Of a stretch of DNA of 64,000 nucleotides, positions 31,536 to 42,845 are shown piece after piece. Positions within the stretch are counted from its first letter, which is position 1; every line of letters begins with the position of its first letter. The position numbers were made by a program, and so were the translations under genes. The notes beneath the pieces were generated by a model. It was not told the origin of the DNA. It made no database searches and worked only from the letters and a program-made list of their open reading frames with translations. The DNA comes from Balaenoptera acutorostrata (lineage: Eukaryota > Chordata > Mammalia > Artiodactyla > Balaenopteridae): NCBI RefSeq assembly GCF_949987535.1, contig NC_080081.1, positions 47,590,973 through 47,654,972 on the forward strand. The letters are read 5' to 3'.

Positions 31536-32750
31536 TTTACAGTAGAGTTTTGCTTCATATGGCTTATTTTCAGAGAGTAACGCAAAGGAAATTTTCGGTC
31601 TGTCTTTGGTCTGTTGTTAAAAAAAAAAAATCTGAGTAAGTTATGTTTAAATATTTATAGCATGCAAAACAAAGAACTGTATCAGAATAAAAGATGTAGA
31701 GCAATTCTTAAATACAAAAAGAGGACTATAAAAGCCCACATGTTGGGTCTGAGTTATAGAGATGGTATGATATAGTTATTTCAAATAATTTTAATGATTA
31801 GGGTAAGTTAATCTGAAAAAAGGAGAAAAACAATTTGAAAAACTGGAGACCATGTTGAGTACAATACAGAAGGATAAGAGAGCAAATGGGGAAAGGAAAT
31901 GGAAGTGTTCAGGAAGCAATTACTCGCTATCCCAGGGTTCTGTGAATGATCTAGCAGTAGGTGCCCGGGAGTGGAAAGGGGCCACTGTGAGTGAATAGGA
32001 CCTGAAGGAAGTAATCAGAGATAAGAATACGAGTATCAGAGACACAGATACAGAATTGAGAGAGAGGATGACAAAGTTTACAGCCTGAACTTAAAGACAT
32101 TGCACAATAAGAAAGAAAGCAAAAGCTGAGAATGGAATGAGGGGTCTGCTCACAAATATTATGAAAACTTAAGATGATGGAATACAAGCTCACTGAAGGA
32201 GGCAGTAAGGGCATGTGAGAGAAGCCAGAATGAGGGGCAAAAAGCAGTAGCATTATCAAAAGCATAAATGAATTTTTAGATGTCATGTTCAAATGCGTAG
32301 ACAGGAAAGGTGAATAGGTGCTGTGGTTCAGAATATAATTTTCAGAAGAAACAATTTTGGAAAACCACAGTCTCATTTTAACTGAAAAATAGAAAATTAG
32401 TCACGGGCAATCAGGGACATACTGGGGCCAGAGTTTCTATTCTAGAAGTTTCACAGAGATGCAGTTAACAGGAACTAAAACAGAAAAACTTAGAGCCTTT
32501 CCCAAACACTGACTCTGTATTTGGGAAAATATGAACAAATAGCACCAAGTAAATATTGGGAAGCTAATAACTAATAAAAATTCCATTAGAAATCATTTAT
32601 TATCACATATCACATTTATAAACAAATGCGAAAATCAAGGAGCATATTTAACTATTTGAATTATACCAGAAACAGTTCTACCACCTCACAACCCCTTTAA
32701 AAATATTTATTTATGTTTTACTGTTTTAAGTGTCAAATGATATGGTCTTA
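31536..32750. other. Intergenic segment, nothing recognised
   Basis: A 141-codon reverse frame (31951-32376) has no recognisable domain and sits in low-complexity-biased purine-rich DNA; I do not call it a gene. Confidence 0.4.
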
Positions 32751-32925
32751 CATACAACCTTGTCTCTTTCCAGCTGTGTCCCTAATATTCCTAAGTCTCA
32801 GTTTTCCTATGTGTGGAGAGGAGGTAACAACACCTGCATAAATGAACGTCACTTGTCATCGAAAAAATGGCATGAGATAATGTCAAGATGCACTCTGCAA
32901 CTTGAGAAAACACTACATCACTATT
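32751..32925 (+). mobile_element. Diverged MIR SINE
   Basis: CCAGCTGTGTCCCTAATATT, CCTAAGTCTCAGTTTTCCTATG and GGAGGTAACAACACCTGCAT retain the MIR order but are heavily mutated. Confidence 0.5.
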
Positions 32926-34489
32926 AATTTTTTTGTCACTCATCACTAATGGTCGTATTGCCAGTATGCCTCAGTCAAATAACATGGAAAGGGAAAAAGG
33001 AGGTTATGGCCAAAAACAATATAAGTCTATTTATTGTAGACTTAACATGATACTAAAGAAAATAAAAGCTCACTTTTTTTCTACAGAATTTTTAATTAAA
33101 TGTTATATTTTTATTAATAACCATATTTTGGCATAAAAGAGGAAAGCTGCACATTAAAAAATGCTTCAAAGAGAAATTAGTCCAGTGTAATTACTCTGAA
33201 TTGTTGAAATGCCAGCATATAAGAGTATATGTGCCCTATTATAAAAACCAGGTGTTTAAATAAGATTAAATTGCCTCCTGAAACAATAGGGGACTAGAGT
33301 TGAGTTGTGCTTTTCAAATATAGAAAAGATTGTTTCTAATTTCTTTCTCCATAAGTACCAAATTTGTGCATTTTATAAAAATGTTTCAAAAAGAAGTTAT
33401 CAATGCGATTGTGACTATTTGTATGCATTCAGTCACTCTGGATGTATCTTTGGCCCTAAGAAAGAGAATTTAAATATCAATCTAGTATAGAATAATAGAT
33501 GGAAAAATGCTAACCAAAATAGACGGGAAAAAATTTCTCCCAGAATCTTGAATTTAGCATAGAAATTTCTTCATAGTTTTGAATCTTAGGAAGGACATGT
33601 AAAGATGGAACAAGGTCCTGAAAGAGACAGAAAGTGACTGGCTCAAGAGGCAGGTGGTGGTTTTGGCCTTATAAAAGGAGAAGGAAAGACAGGAGCCTCT
33701 GAGACAGGCTGAAAGGAACTGAGTGCAGGTGTGAATGCAAATAGTTTATACATAGCAGGTCAGGATTTAAGAAAGGTCATGCTCAATGGCCTCAATTTTC
33801 TTGCTTAATTGGGAGGCAAGATTGTCTTTTTGAGAGTGGAGCAGGCAGGGGCAAGTGGGGGAGGCTAAAACCAAAAGCAAAACGAAATGAAACATTAGTC
33901 CTTGTCACAGATCCAGGACTGGGATTAACCCCAAGAAATGGTAAACTTTCTTTCCCCTTTTACATCTTTGCCCAAAGATCACACTCTTGACTAATTTTTT
34001 TAGTCCTTTAACTGTCTCTGTAGATTTCACATACTTTCTCTCATATATATTCTTCACTAAACTGCTAGAGATACACATAGTTTGTATCCTGCTCTGGTGG
34101 AAAAACCAATGCATTCATCTCCAGTTCTGCTGTGTTATCCACTCTTGCAAAAATTGTTCACCTCGGATTGATAACAGAGGTCACTCCCAGGGCCCCATAT
34201 ATGCATGAGGCTGTCTCTCAGCAATCACATCATTATGAAACCTTTGTTCCTCCTGAATGTCTTAGTCTCTGAAGATAATATTCTGGGGAAAATGCCTGCA
34301 ATTTCTACTCTAATTACTGCAGTACTCCAAAGGAAGCTCTGTTTGAAGGTGAAGTCAATTGCCCTCCTCTTTCAGTTTGCCAGGAAACAACTTAAGGATC
34401 TTGTCCCTTCCATTTTTACCAAAAAAAACTGTCAGATAAAGAGATGTTTTAAGTATCCTGCCAACAAAACTTACCTGTTTATTTAGCAA
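32926..34489. other. Intergenic segment, nothing recognised
   Basis: No named element. TTATAAAAGG at about 33670 looks like a TATA box, but no other promoter or transcript signal supports it. Confidence 0.4.
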
Positions 34490-34995
34490 TAATAAGCATC
34501 TTTTCACCCCTCAAACATTGACAAAGATTCTCTTCTTGAGCAAACTCTAATCAGGCTCCTCTGAGCTCTATTTCAACTAGGTTTTGACTTTTAGACTTCT
34601 CTGTTCATCTCTGCAATGTCCAGTTTTAACAAGAATCCTGCTAAGTCCAAGTTTAGCCAGAATCCCTCATTCTCCATATCTGATCAGCCTCAATATCTAA
34701 TCGCATCCTCCCCCACTCAGGTGATGTCTGATCACCCTGACGCTCCTTCAGTAAGAATCCTGTTAGGTCGGTTTAGTCAGAATTCCCCTTTACTCCTGAT
34801 GTTTCCTCATAGCAATTTTCCACCCACTGACCCCCACCCTTCTCCTTGACTCTAAATTCCCACTTTTTGTTGTTGTATTTGGAGTTGAGCCAATCTCTCT
34901 CCCCCACTGCAAGACCCCATTGCAGTGGTCCCTGCATCTATCACTATAGTCCCCCTGAATCAAGTCTGCCTTACCATTCTTTAGTGTCATTCATT
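34490..34995 (+). mobile_element. ERV-type LTR, forward
   Basis: AATCAGGCTCCTCTGAGCTC, two similar motifs around AGAATCCTG(C/T)TA, and the ending CTGCAAGACCCCATTGCAGT, then CCTGAATCAAGTCTGCCTTACC (decayed AATAAAG) fit an ERV LTR. Family not named. Confidence 0.55.
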
Positions 34996-37424
34996 TTTTT
35001 CTTTAATAATATCAACAGTTAAATGTGGATTTATAAAGTGATCCAAGCCTCAGTCCACATAACATAAACTGGACAAACCACAGTGAAGTGCGACACATGA
35101 TACTGTGACACCAGGTGAAATAATTATCTTACTTTTGGACAAGTCCTTTAGGTCGATCCAAGATATTTCTATCAGTTTATGGCTACATTCAAGGCAAACA
35201 AGATGTTGAACCCTCCAGGAGAAAATGTGCCACTTCTACAAGGGAGCCCCCTTGAGTCTTTGCTTAATCTTCATGTAGTCCTGGAAGAGTTGTTCAAAAC
35301 AGCTGGTGCAAGAAAGTTTTGGACTTCAGGGGCTGTAATGTATGTGAAACTATTAAACTTAAATATTATACATATGTGAGGAAGACAGGAGAATATATAC
35401 CGCCTGAGTCTAACCCATACTGAAAGCACAATTTTATCACCCACCTCCATCTACAGCCAGTTCACATGGAAATCAAATTTGTGGGTTGTATAGACTGCAA
35501 TCATAAAGCCTAGATGGATGGTTAAGAGAAAGGAAATGATGAAGCTGCATGATGTCCTAGAAATAGCTGGGGCTGATTCAAAGCAATGGAAGCTCCATTA
35601 GTTAGAGCACAGCTTGTTCTTTACTAACAATCAGCCCACGAAAGACTTGCTGTGGTTGGTCTGACACATGTCTGAGCCTGGGACTCTGTGGTTTGATAGT
35701 GAGCATTGACTTGAAAATCATGCATCTCGGAGATCAAGAAAAACCCAACCAAACGGGAACACCCAAGGAGAAGCAAAATGGGATGCCATAATTGGGTTTA
35801 AGCACATTTGCTAACTCACCTTCCAACCATCCTTTTTTTTTTAATTTAGTAAGAGAGGAAAATGCAGAAAAGAGCCTGCAGCTCAGAGGCCCTTTGTTTT
35901 ACCCTAGGCAAAAACAAGTGTAATCTATGATGGAAGTTCTTCTTTTTTCCTTATAAAATAAGATCCTTCTGTCTGTTAATAGTAGTCTATCAGTGTCAAC
36001 TTCTTGATTTTAATAATGTATTATGTTTATGAAAGAGGCTATTGCCAGGGAAAACTGGGTGGAGGATACACAGAAAGTCTTTTCCAACTTCATATGAGTC
36101 TTGTATAAAAAGGTTTTAAAAACCAACCAAACAAAACAAGAAGGTCTTTCTGCATACAAATTAGTCTCAATCTGTCCCCAGTGACCTATTAGTCAGAAAA
36201 AGATTATCTACATTATCAACAGAGGAAGTGATTCTCTTTCTGTCCTCCTTCTAGGAGATTTCCACCTTATTCATTTTCTCAAGATGACATAAAAGAGGTG
36301 TGAGGAAAAGGACTGGTCTATGTGGGTGCAGCTTTGGGACAGAAATGTATTAGGGCTTTTATGTATTTGTCATCTGTGGGGAAACAAAGTTCACAAAGCC
36401 CATGGCACAGCTGGGCCCGGACTGAGCACAAAATATATGTCCCATACCAGGGACTGGCATCCCTCTCCAGGGTCAAGGAGAGAGGGAAGGCCAACCTGTC
36501 AGCCCTTCTACCTTTTTCATTTATGTCCCTGTCCTCCCCGCACACCCCTGCTCAACCTCCCCAGCTAGACAAAACCAGCCCAGGACTCAGTGGCTCACCC
36601 CATTGCCCAGAGGCTGGCAAGAAAGTGTCCTTCTCTGACTGGGAAATGCAGACCCATTAGGCTCCTGTGGAATCCCCACTGCTCAGTACTCCAGCCCCAC
36701 CCCATGGCCAAGCCCTTCTCCAATTTCCCACCAGGCCAAAGCAAGGCCCTGTTATTAGTCAGGATCTAGCTGCACAATTTTTTTTTTTTTTAATTTGGCC
36801 TGTCTTATCTGTGATTACTGCATTTGAAAGGACTGTACTACAGCTACTTGGATCACCTGGTACACATGATCAGTTCATCAAAGTATGTAGAAGAAAACAT
36901 TAACACTGTGCTGGTTAGCTGGCTATGTGGTTTGGCCAATGTAGACACTGGTCCTGAGTCTCCAGGAATATGCAAGAGAGATCACTGGTAGAAGTAGGGG
37001 TCTTCATCTCCATATGCATCTGACTCCCACAATATTTTTACTGCTTAGTTACCATGTGTGGCTGGTGTGGGAAAGATCTCAGAAAGGCCATGACTAAAGC
37101 ATTGGAAGAGAGTATCAGGAAGCACACTGACCAAGCCAGTTCTTCACTGAGATGATGGTACTGAAAAGTGTTGGGTGAGTATGAGGAATACAAACCAGAA
37201 ACGATACAAGATGTGAGAAGACAGAAGGAGGCAACAGATAAGAAACAGAAGGGTGATGTAGACATAAAGTTGAACCATATAAAATAGCCATTTGTGTAGG
37301 TCAAAAACAGAATATCAGCAATTTCAGTGTTCAGCCTAATAAAAAGAGGCTTGATATGGTCTCAATTATGATTTACTTCAAGAAATAAACAAGCTATGTC
37401 ATGTCATTGATTAGCTCATTTATT
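34996..37424. other. Repeat-poor intergenic segment
   Basis: No exon with convincing splice context and no identified repeat. Overlapping frames at 36318-36660 and 36667-36903 (up to 112 codons) lack domains. Confidence 0.4.
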
Positions 37425-37652
37425 TTGTCATTCATTTAACAATGATTTATTGAACTTCTACTGTGTTCCATGTAACATTCCAGGCACTGGGATTCAGCAG
37501 CAAGTAGGACATCCAAATACCTCTGCCCTCACAGAGATGACATTCTGGTAAAGAAAGACATGCAATAAATAAATTATACATATACATATACATACACACT
37601 CAAAAGCATTAAATATACAATATGGTATGTTGGTAATATATATGTACACCTA

Positions 37653-38091
37653 TGTATGGTTAGGCCATTCAAGATGGCTGCTCTCTTGCTCTCTGTACAT
37701 CCCCTGCTTGACCAATGCCTGCCTCACCTACACCCTATTCACCTGACTGACCTTCCTACATACTTGCCCCAGGCCCCAGCTAGTGGTTGTTCTTATCAAA
37801 GGGGCGGTGAGGGCAGTGCCCCTCTGCTGGTTTCCCTGGTAACCGATGAGCCAACCTGATGTCAATTCCCCCTATAACGGCAATCTCCCCTTCCCTCAGA
37901 AGTGAAGACTGCCATGTGCTGCCCAACATCTGCTGCACATGGTGCGTGTCGCTCCAGGACCTTGTTTCAGACGTGTAAGATCCCTTTATCCATTAAACCA
38001 TTGATGTCTCTGTTGCTGACTCTGGGCTCTTTCTTTGGTCTTGAAGCTGGGCAAGCAGAGGCCTTGTAGGCCTGTGGGTTGCAGCCCAACA
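37653..38091 (+). mobile_element. ERV LTR inside L2, forward
   Basis: TGTATGGTTAGGCCATTCAA, GATGGCTGCTCTCTTGCTCT, TTATCCATTAAACCATTGATG (poly(A)-signal region) and GGGTTGCAGCCCAACA define an LTR-like unit. The end point CAACA at 38091 is clear. The start is estimated, and no TSD could be matched. Confidence 0.6.
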
Positions 38092-38181
38092 ATATAATAT
38101 TACTATCTATCATAGCATTATTATCTAACATAAATCTAACATTTTATATAGCATACATATGTATATGTACACATATTTATG

Positions 38182-38190
<9 letters not shown>

Positions 38191-38225
<35 letters not shown>
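38191..38225. repeat. (TA)n microsatellite
   Basis: About 17 uninterrupted AT dinucleotides after a mixed TATG/TATA region; likely polymorphic. Confidence 0.9.
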
Positions 38226-38226
<1 letters not shown>

Positions 38227-38877
38227 GCACAGATAGTAAAATGTACTATAAAGAAAAATAAATAGGAAAGGAAGATACAGAGTGAGAGGAGGTTATACAA
38301 CTGTATGCAATTGTAAACAAGGTGATTAACAAAGGCTTTATTGATAAGTTGACCTTTGAGCAAAAATCTAAAGGAGATAATAGAGTAAACAATGAGGATG
38401 TTTGGAAGAAGAACTTCCAGGAAGAGGGAACAGCAAAAACACTAGATGACTCCAGTGCAATGAGCAAAGGGGAGAGTAATAGGAAGTGAGTTCAAAGAAG
38501 TAAAGGGAGCCTATCCTGTGGGGCACTGTAAAGCTTTTGTCTGTTGCTCTGAGGGACAAGGGAGTCATTGGAGGGTTTTGAGCAGAAGAGAACTATGCTC
38601 TGACATATTTTTAAAGAATTCTGGCTATTCTGTTGAAGAGACTCTTTAGGAGCAAGGGTGGGAGCAGAAAGAGGAGTTAGAAACTATTATGGTGATCGAG
38701 GGGAGGGAGTGAGTGGTGGTGATGGAGATGGTGAGGAGTGGTCAGGCTCGAGGCATATTTTGAGGGTTGAATGAATAGTGTTTGCTGTAAGATTGGACAT
38801 GGGATGAGGGAGGAAAGAGGGTCAAAGAAGACTGAAGATTTTTGTCTGAACAACTGAAAGTGATGCCAAAAGTCAGC

Positions 38878-39850
38878 CTCTGTGCCCTGGTGCTGAATCA
38901 AATCTTGGAGACAGAATTTTGGGTGAAGTAGAAAAGAATAACTTTATTGCTTTGCCAGGCAAAGGGGGACACAGTGGGCCCATGCCCCTCAAAACTGTGT
39001 GCCCCAACCTAGGAGTATTTGATGAGAAGATTTTTGGGTTTTTTTTTTTTTTTTTTTGGCTGCGTTGGGTCTTTGTTGCCGCACGCGGGCTTTCTCTAGT
39101 TGCGGCGAGCAGGGGCTACTCTTCGTTGCGGTGCATGGGCTTCTCATTGCGGTGGCTTCTCTTGTTGTGGAGCATGGGCTCTAGGCACGTGGGCTTCAGT
39201 AGTTGTGGCACACGGGCTCTAGAGAGCAGGCTCAGTAATTGTGGTGCCCTGGTTTAGTTGCTTCACAGCATGTGGGATCTTCCCAGACCAGGGATCAAAC
39301 CCATGTCCCCTGCATTGGCAGGCAGATTCTTAACCACTGCACCACCAGGGAAGTCCCTGATGAGGAGTTTTATAGCAATGGTGCAAGGGTGGGGTTGCTG
39401 ATAAATATCAGGGTATGTGCAGAGCCTGCATTCCTTTAATCGGGACTCAGGTGGTCTCCTGCTGAGTTTCTGTGGTTCTCAAGGTTATAAAACTCAGCAG
39501 GACATTCTCTCTGGAATGAAGAATGCTTCATCAAGTAGTTAACATCTTCCATTTGTTGGGGGTTTTAGTTCTGCAGAAGAGCTCGAAGATATTGTTATGT
39601 GTATCCCTTGAGGCAGAACCAAGATCCTGTCCCAAGGCTGCACTATTGTTTCTTAACTGCTCTTCCCTTGTCTCTGCATCCCCTCCCTTCCCTGATTAGC
39701 AACTGTTTGAACCAGCCCTTTGGAACTCAGGGAAGGACATGGAGGCTGAAAGCCTATTCCCTGAACAAGAAACGGGGAACACAGAAAGGCTTTCATGCCC
39801 AGGAGCTCCACAGGATCCTGCTCAGTTTCAAAAGCATGAAAAACTGAAAG
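38878..39850 (-). mobile_element. ERV LTR family A, reverse, split by a SINE
   Basis: AAAGAATAACTTTATTGCTT places a reverse-strand poly(A) signal near the left end. TCCATTTGTTGGGGGTTTTAG, TATCCCTTGAGGCAGAACCA, CCCTTTGGAACTCAGGGAAG and GGATCCTGCTCAGTTTCA match the other family A copies. The SINE at 39.03 kb interrupts it. Confidence 0.65.
39020..39367 (-). mobile_element. CHR-type SINE, reverse, inside family A LTR
   Basis: T-run then GGCTGCGTTGGGTCTTTGTTG through to ACCACCAGGGAAGTCCC. TGATGAGAAG (39020-39029) and TGATGAGGAG (39358-39367) form a TSD with one mismatch. Reverse heads and tails are complete. Confidence 0.92.
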
Positions 39851-40518
39851 AGTAACATGGGGAAAACTGCCATAGAAGTGAAACTGCACACCTCAGATGG
39901 GACTTGAACCCACGTCTAGGACTCAAACCCAGCCAAAACTCAGATTGGGACTTGAACCCATGGGCTGAGAATTTTACTCAGCCAAAATGCAGACTGGGAC
40001 CCATGATCTTTTAACTGAAATCATACACCTGGTCTCAGGACTTAATGAAGCTCAGGTTCTTTATGCCTCCTCACAGAATGAATTCAGCAAGAGGCAAAGT
40101 GATTGGTAGATTTATTGAGAGAGATACACGCTCCATAGACAGAGTGTGGCCATCTCAGAAGGTGAGAGACCCCCAAATATGGGGCGATTAGTTTTTATGG
40201 GCTGGGTAATTTCATAGGCTAATGAACGGGAGGATTATTCCAACTATTTTGGGGAAGAGGCAGGGATTTCCAGGAGTTGGGCCACTGCTCAGTTTTTGGC
40301 CATTTATGGTCGGCCTTGGAACTGTCATGGCACTTGTGGGCATGTCATTTAACATATGCTAATGTATTACAATGAACATATAATGAGGCTCAAGGTCTAC
40401 TGGAAGTCAAATTTTCGGCCATCTTGGACCTAGTTGGTTCTAACCAGTTTATGTTGTATCCTCAATGGCTATGTCATTCTTTTAAACGTTGTACCCTGCC
40501 CCCTTCTCTCCTGTTTCA
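39851..40518 (-). mobile_element. ERV LTR family B plus leader, reverse
   Basis: Minus-strand LTR start TGAAACAG at 40518. GGTAGATTTATTGAGAGAGA (reverse poly(A) signal) lies near 40110. The leader at 39885-40030 has repeated GGGACTTGAACCCA units, the complement of tRNA-like GGGTTCAAGTCCC, as in the 22.2-kb copy. It lies between two family A LTRs in the same orientation. Confidence 0.62.
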
Positions 40519-40610
40519 GAAGCCTTTCGAGGCAGGGTGAGGGGAAATAAACTATGAAGAGTTCAGTTTACATTGTGTTGAATTTGAGGCATCTATTAGA
40601 TATCTAAGTG

Positions 40611-41155
40611 TTACCGAACACTAATGGCCAGTGAGGCCAAACAAACTGAAACATCAGAGTTTGGAGCAGATATGTTTATTGCATGCCCAAGCAAGGAGAA
40701 AGGGTGGCTAATGCTCAAAAACCTCAAACTCCCTGATAATTTTTGGGGAAAAGTTTTATAGGAAAAATTTGGGGTGAGGGCTGCAAGGTGTGTGACTTTC
40801 TTCCGATTGGTTGGTGGTGAGGTAACAGGATGATGTTCTAGGAATTTTGTGCTCAGTCTGAAGTTACCATCCTCCACCTGGGTGGAGGCCTTAGTTCCTC
40901 CAGAAGAACTCAAAAGTATTGTTATGTATATTTCTTGAGGAGGAACTAGAACCCTGCTCCAAGGCTGCAGTATTGTTTGTTGACTGCTCCTCCTTGTTTC
41001 TGCATTCTCTCCCTTCCCTGACCAACAACTGTTTGAATGTGCCCTTTGGAACTAGAGGAAGATCAAGGAGGCTGAATGAAGCCTATTTTGTACAAACAAG
41101 AAACTGGGAACATTGAAAGGTCTCCCTGCCCCAAACAGGGTCCTTCTGGGTTTCA
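40611..41155 (-). mobile_element. ERV LTR family A, reverse
   Basis: GAGGCCAAACAAACTGAAAC, ATATGTTTATTGCATGCCC (reverse AATAAA), CATCCTCCACCTGGGTGGAG and CTTTGGAACTAGAGGAAGAT align with the 20.9-kb and 38.9-kb copies. Confidence 0.65.
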
Positions 41156-41159
41156 TAAG

Positions 41160-41740
41160 GGTCATAATATTGCTACCCCAAATCTGGGTGTGCCTCTTGG
41201 TGGGTATCAAGCCAAAAGACACAACCAAGCCAAAGATGGGGAGAAGGAAGGATGTATTACTTGCAGCAAGTAAGGGGAACACCGGGGATCTTTCCCAAAG
41301 CTGTGTCTCCCTGAACAGCAAAGTTGGGGAAGTTTTAAGCTAACAGCACATGCGTATTCATGAAGGGGCTTGAGCAGAGGAGAATTCAGCATAGAATTGG
41401 GGCAAATGTTGACATAGTCCAAGCTTTAGTTGATTGAAGTCACAAGGGTCAGAAAGGGTCAACATCATCATTCCTAGGTTCGACCAGTCTGGGGTCTCAG
41501 CAAGTAGTTACCATCCTCCACCTGGGTGGGGCCTTAGTTCCTGCAGAACTCAAAGATATGTATCAGACTGTGATGCATATCCCTTGAGGAGGAACTAGGA
41601 CTCTGTTTTATATCACTGAACCATTGTTTCGTGACTGCTTTTCCTTTGTTCCTGCATTCTCTTAAGATCATTAATTACTGAGACCTGTTCAAGGGCAAGC
41701 ATTGTGGCCAGGCTTAGATCACAAAATGACTTAGGCCAAA
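41160..41740 (-). mobile_element. ERV LTR family A (third copy in cluster), reverse
   Basis: The 5'-most part on the + strand (ATATTGCTACCCCAAATCTG) is not seen in the other copies, but GTCTGGGGTCTCAGCAAGTA, CATCCTCCACCTGGGTGGGG and TGAGGAGGAACTAGGACTC are shared. The boundary with unrelated sequence near 41700 is vague. Confidence 0.55.
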
Positions 41741-42744
41741 AATGGCTTCTCTTATGTTAGGAAAACCATTCCTGGTTCTTTCTCAGGGGACCTACTAACC
41801 TAGACAGAATAACCTACTATTAAAAAATGATAGTATTCATTCCAGAGCCAGGTCCACAAACATTTTCATATATTCATAATTTGTAAGCCCCCTCTAATGA
41901 TTGCTTATATGGTTATATAAATATCTGGTGGTTTAAAATTAACTTTATTTTCATGTTAGCCCATAAGTTAACATATTCTTTTCCCAAATGAGTAGGAATT
42001 ATAACAACTGACTGCAAAGAGTGTTTACAAGAATAAGAAAAGGTAGAGTTTGATCCAACTTATTTTGCATACTAATCACATAATTTGCAAATCTTTGCGT
42101 TAAAAAAAAACAACAACACATTCTTCCATTCTGACTAATGTTGATTTCACTTCCAAAGTCATCTGTGTTGTCAAGACTATGAAAATTGAAAACTATCGAT
42201 CCCAGTTTATCCACATGTACTTGAGAAATAGAATCTGGCTCATTTCTAATTTTTTTTAAAATTCATGAGCTTATATCTGGCGTTCAGTCATGCAGGACTG
42301 TAATTTGCTACTCTTATAGTCTCTTCATTTTAAAGTCAGCTTATTTGACTCTCTGGTGTCAGAACAAATGTGTCCAGAGTTCCAAAGCATGTACATCATC
42401 CCTTTCATTTCACAGACTCCCAGAGAAGTCTGGATCTGAAGCTACTAAGAAAACAGATTGTGCTGACCCCAGGCCAGTGGGTCATTGTAACCCTCATGTC
42501 TGTGGATCAGAGACAAATGGATCTGTAAAGCAGAAATACAATTATATTCATGTCATTATTTCTGTGATTCAACTGATTTAACTTGGGCATTTTATCACAT
42601 TTTTCATTTGTTTCAACAGCCTTTAGGTAAACAACAGAAGAACCTTGGATTTCAATTAGCAGGAGAAATTCTTAGATGGCAAAAAGAATGAAGAGAGAAA
42701 TGAGGGAAGGATGCAGTTCAGGATAAGGATAGAATATTTTTAAA
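41741..42744. other. Intergenic segment, nothing recognised
   Basis: AT-rich DNA without gene or named repeat. Confidence 0.4.
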
Positions 42745-42754
42745 AGAAAAGAAT

Positions 42755-42843
42755 GAAGGAAGGGGGGACAGAGGGAGGGAGGGAGGGTGGGAGGGAGGGA
42801 GGAAGGAAGGAAGGAAGGAAGGAAGGTAGGAAGGAAAGAAGGA
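42755..42843. repeat. Purine microsatellite (GGGA)n/(GGAA)n with G-quadruplex motif
   Basis: 42773-42800 has seven G-triplets separated by single bases (GGGAGGGAGGGAGGGTGGGA...), a strong G-quadruplex motif, followed by (GGAA)n. Tandem GGAA also forms ETS-type binding arrays. The 60-codon frames across it are repetitive artefacts. Confidence 0.88.
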
Positions 42844-42845
42844 AA

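Larger units (their letters stand above)
37425..38877 (-). mobile_element. L2 LINE, reverse, split by an LTR
   Basis: Starts with the reverse L2 terminus (GTCATTCATTTAACAATGAT; CCAGGCACTGGGATTCAGCA). After an LTR and a TA repeat it resumes (TTGACCTTTGAGCAAAAATC, TTCCAGGAAGAGGGAACAGC). It continues into the reverse complement of ORF2 (GTCATTGGAGGGTTTTGAGC, GACTGAAGATTTTTGTCTGA). Confidence 0.75.

Noticed and set aside
37653..38091. A target duplication for this LTR
   Set aside because: The flanks are TA-rich and no pair of 4-6 bp words matched at defensible ends.
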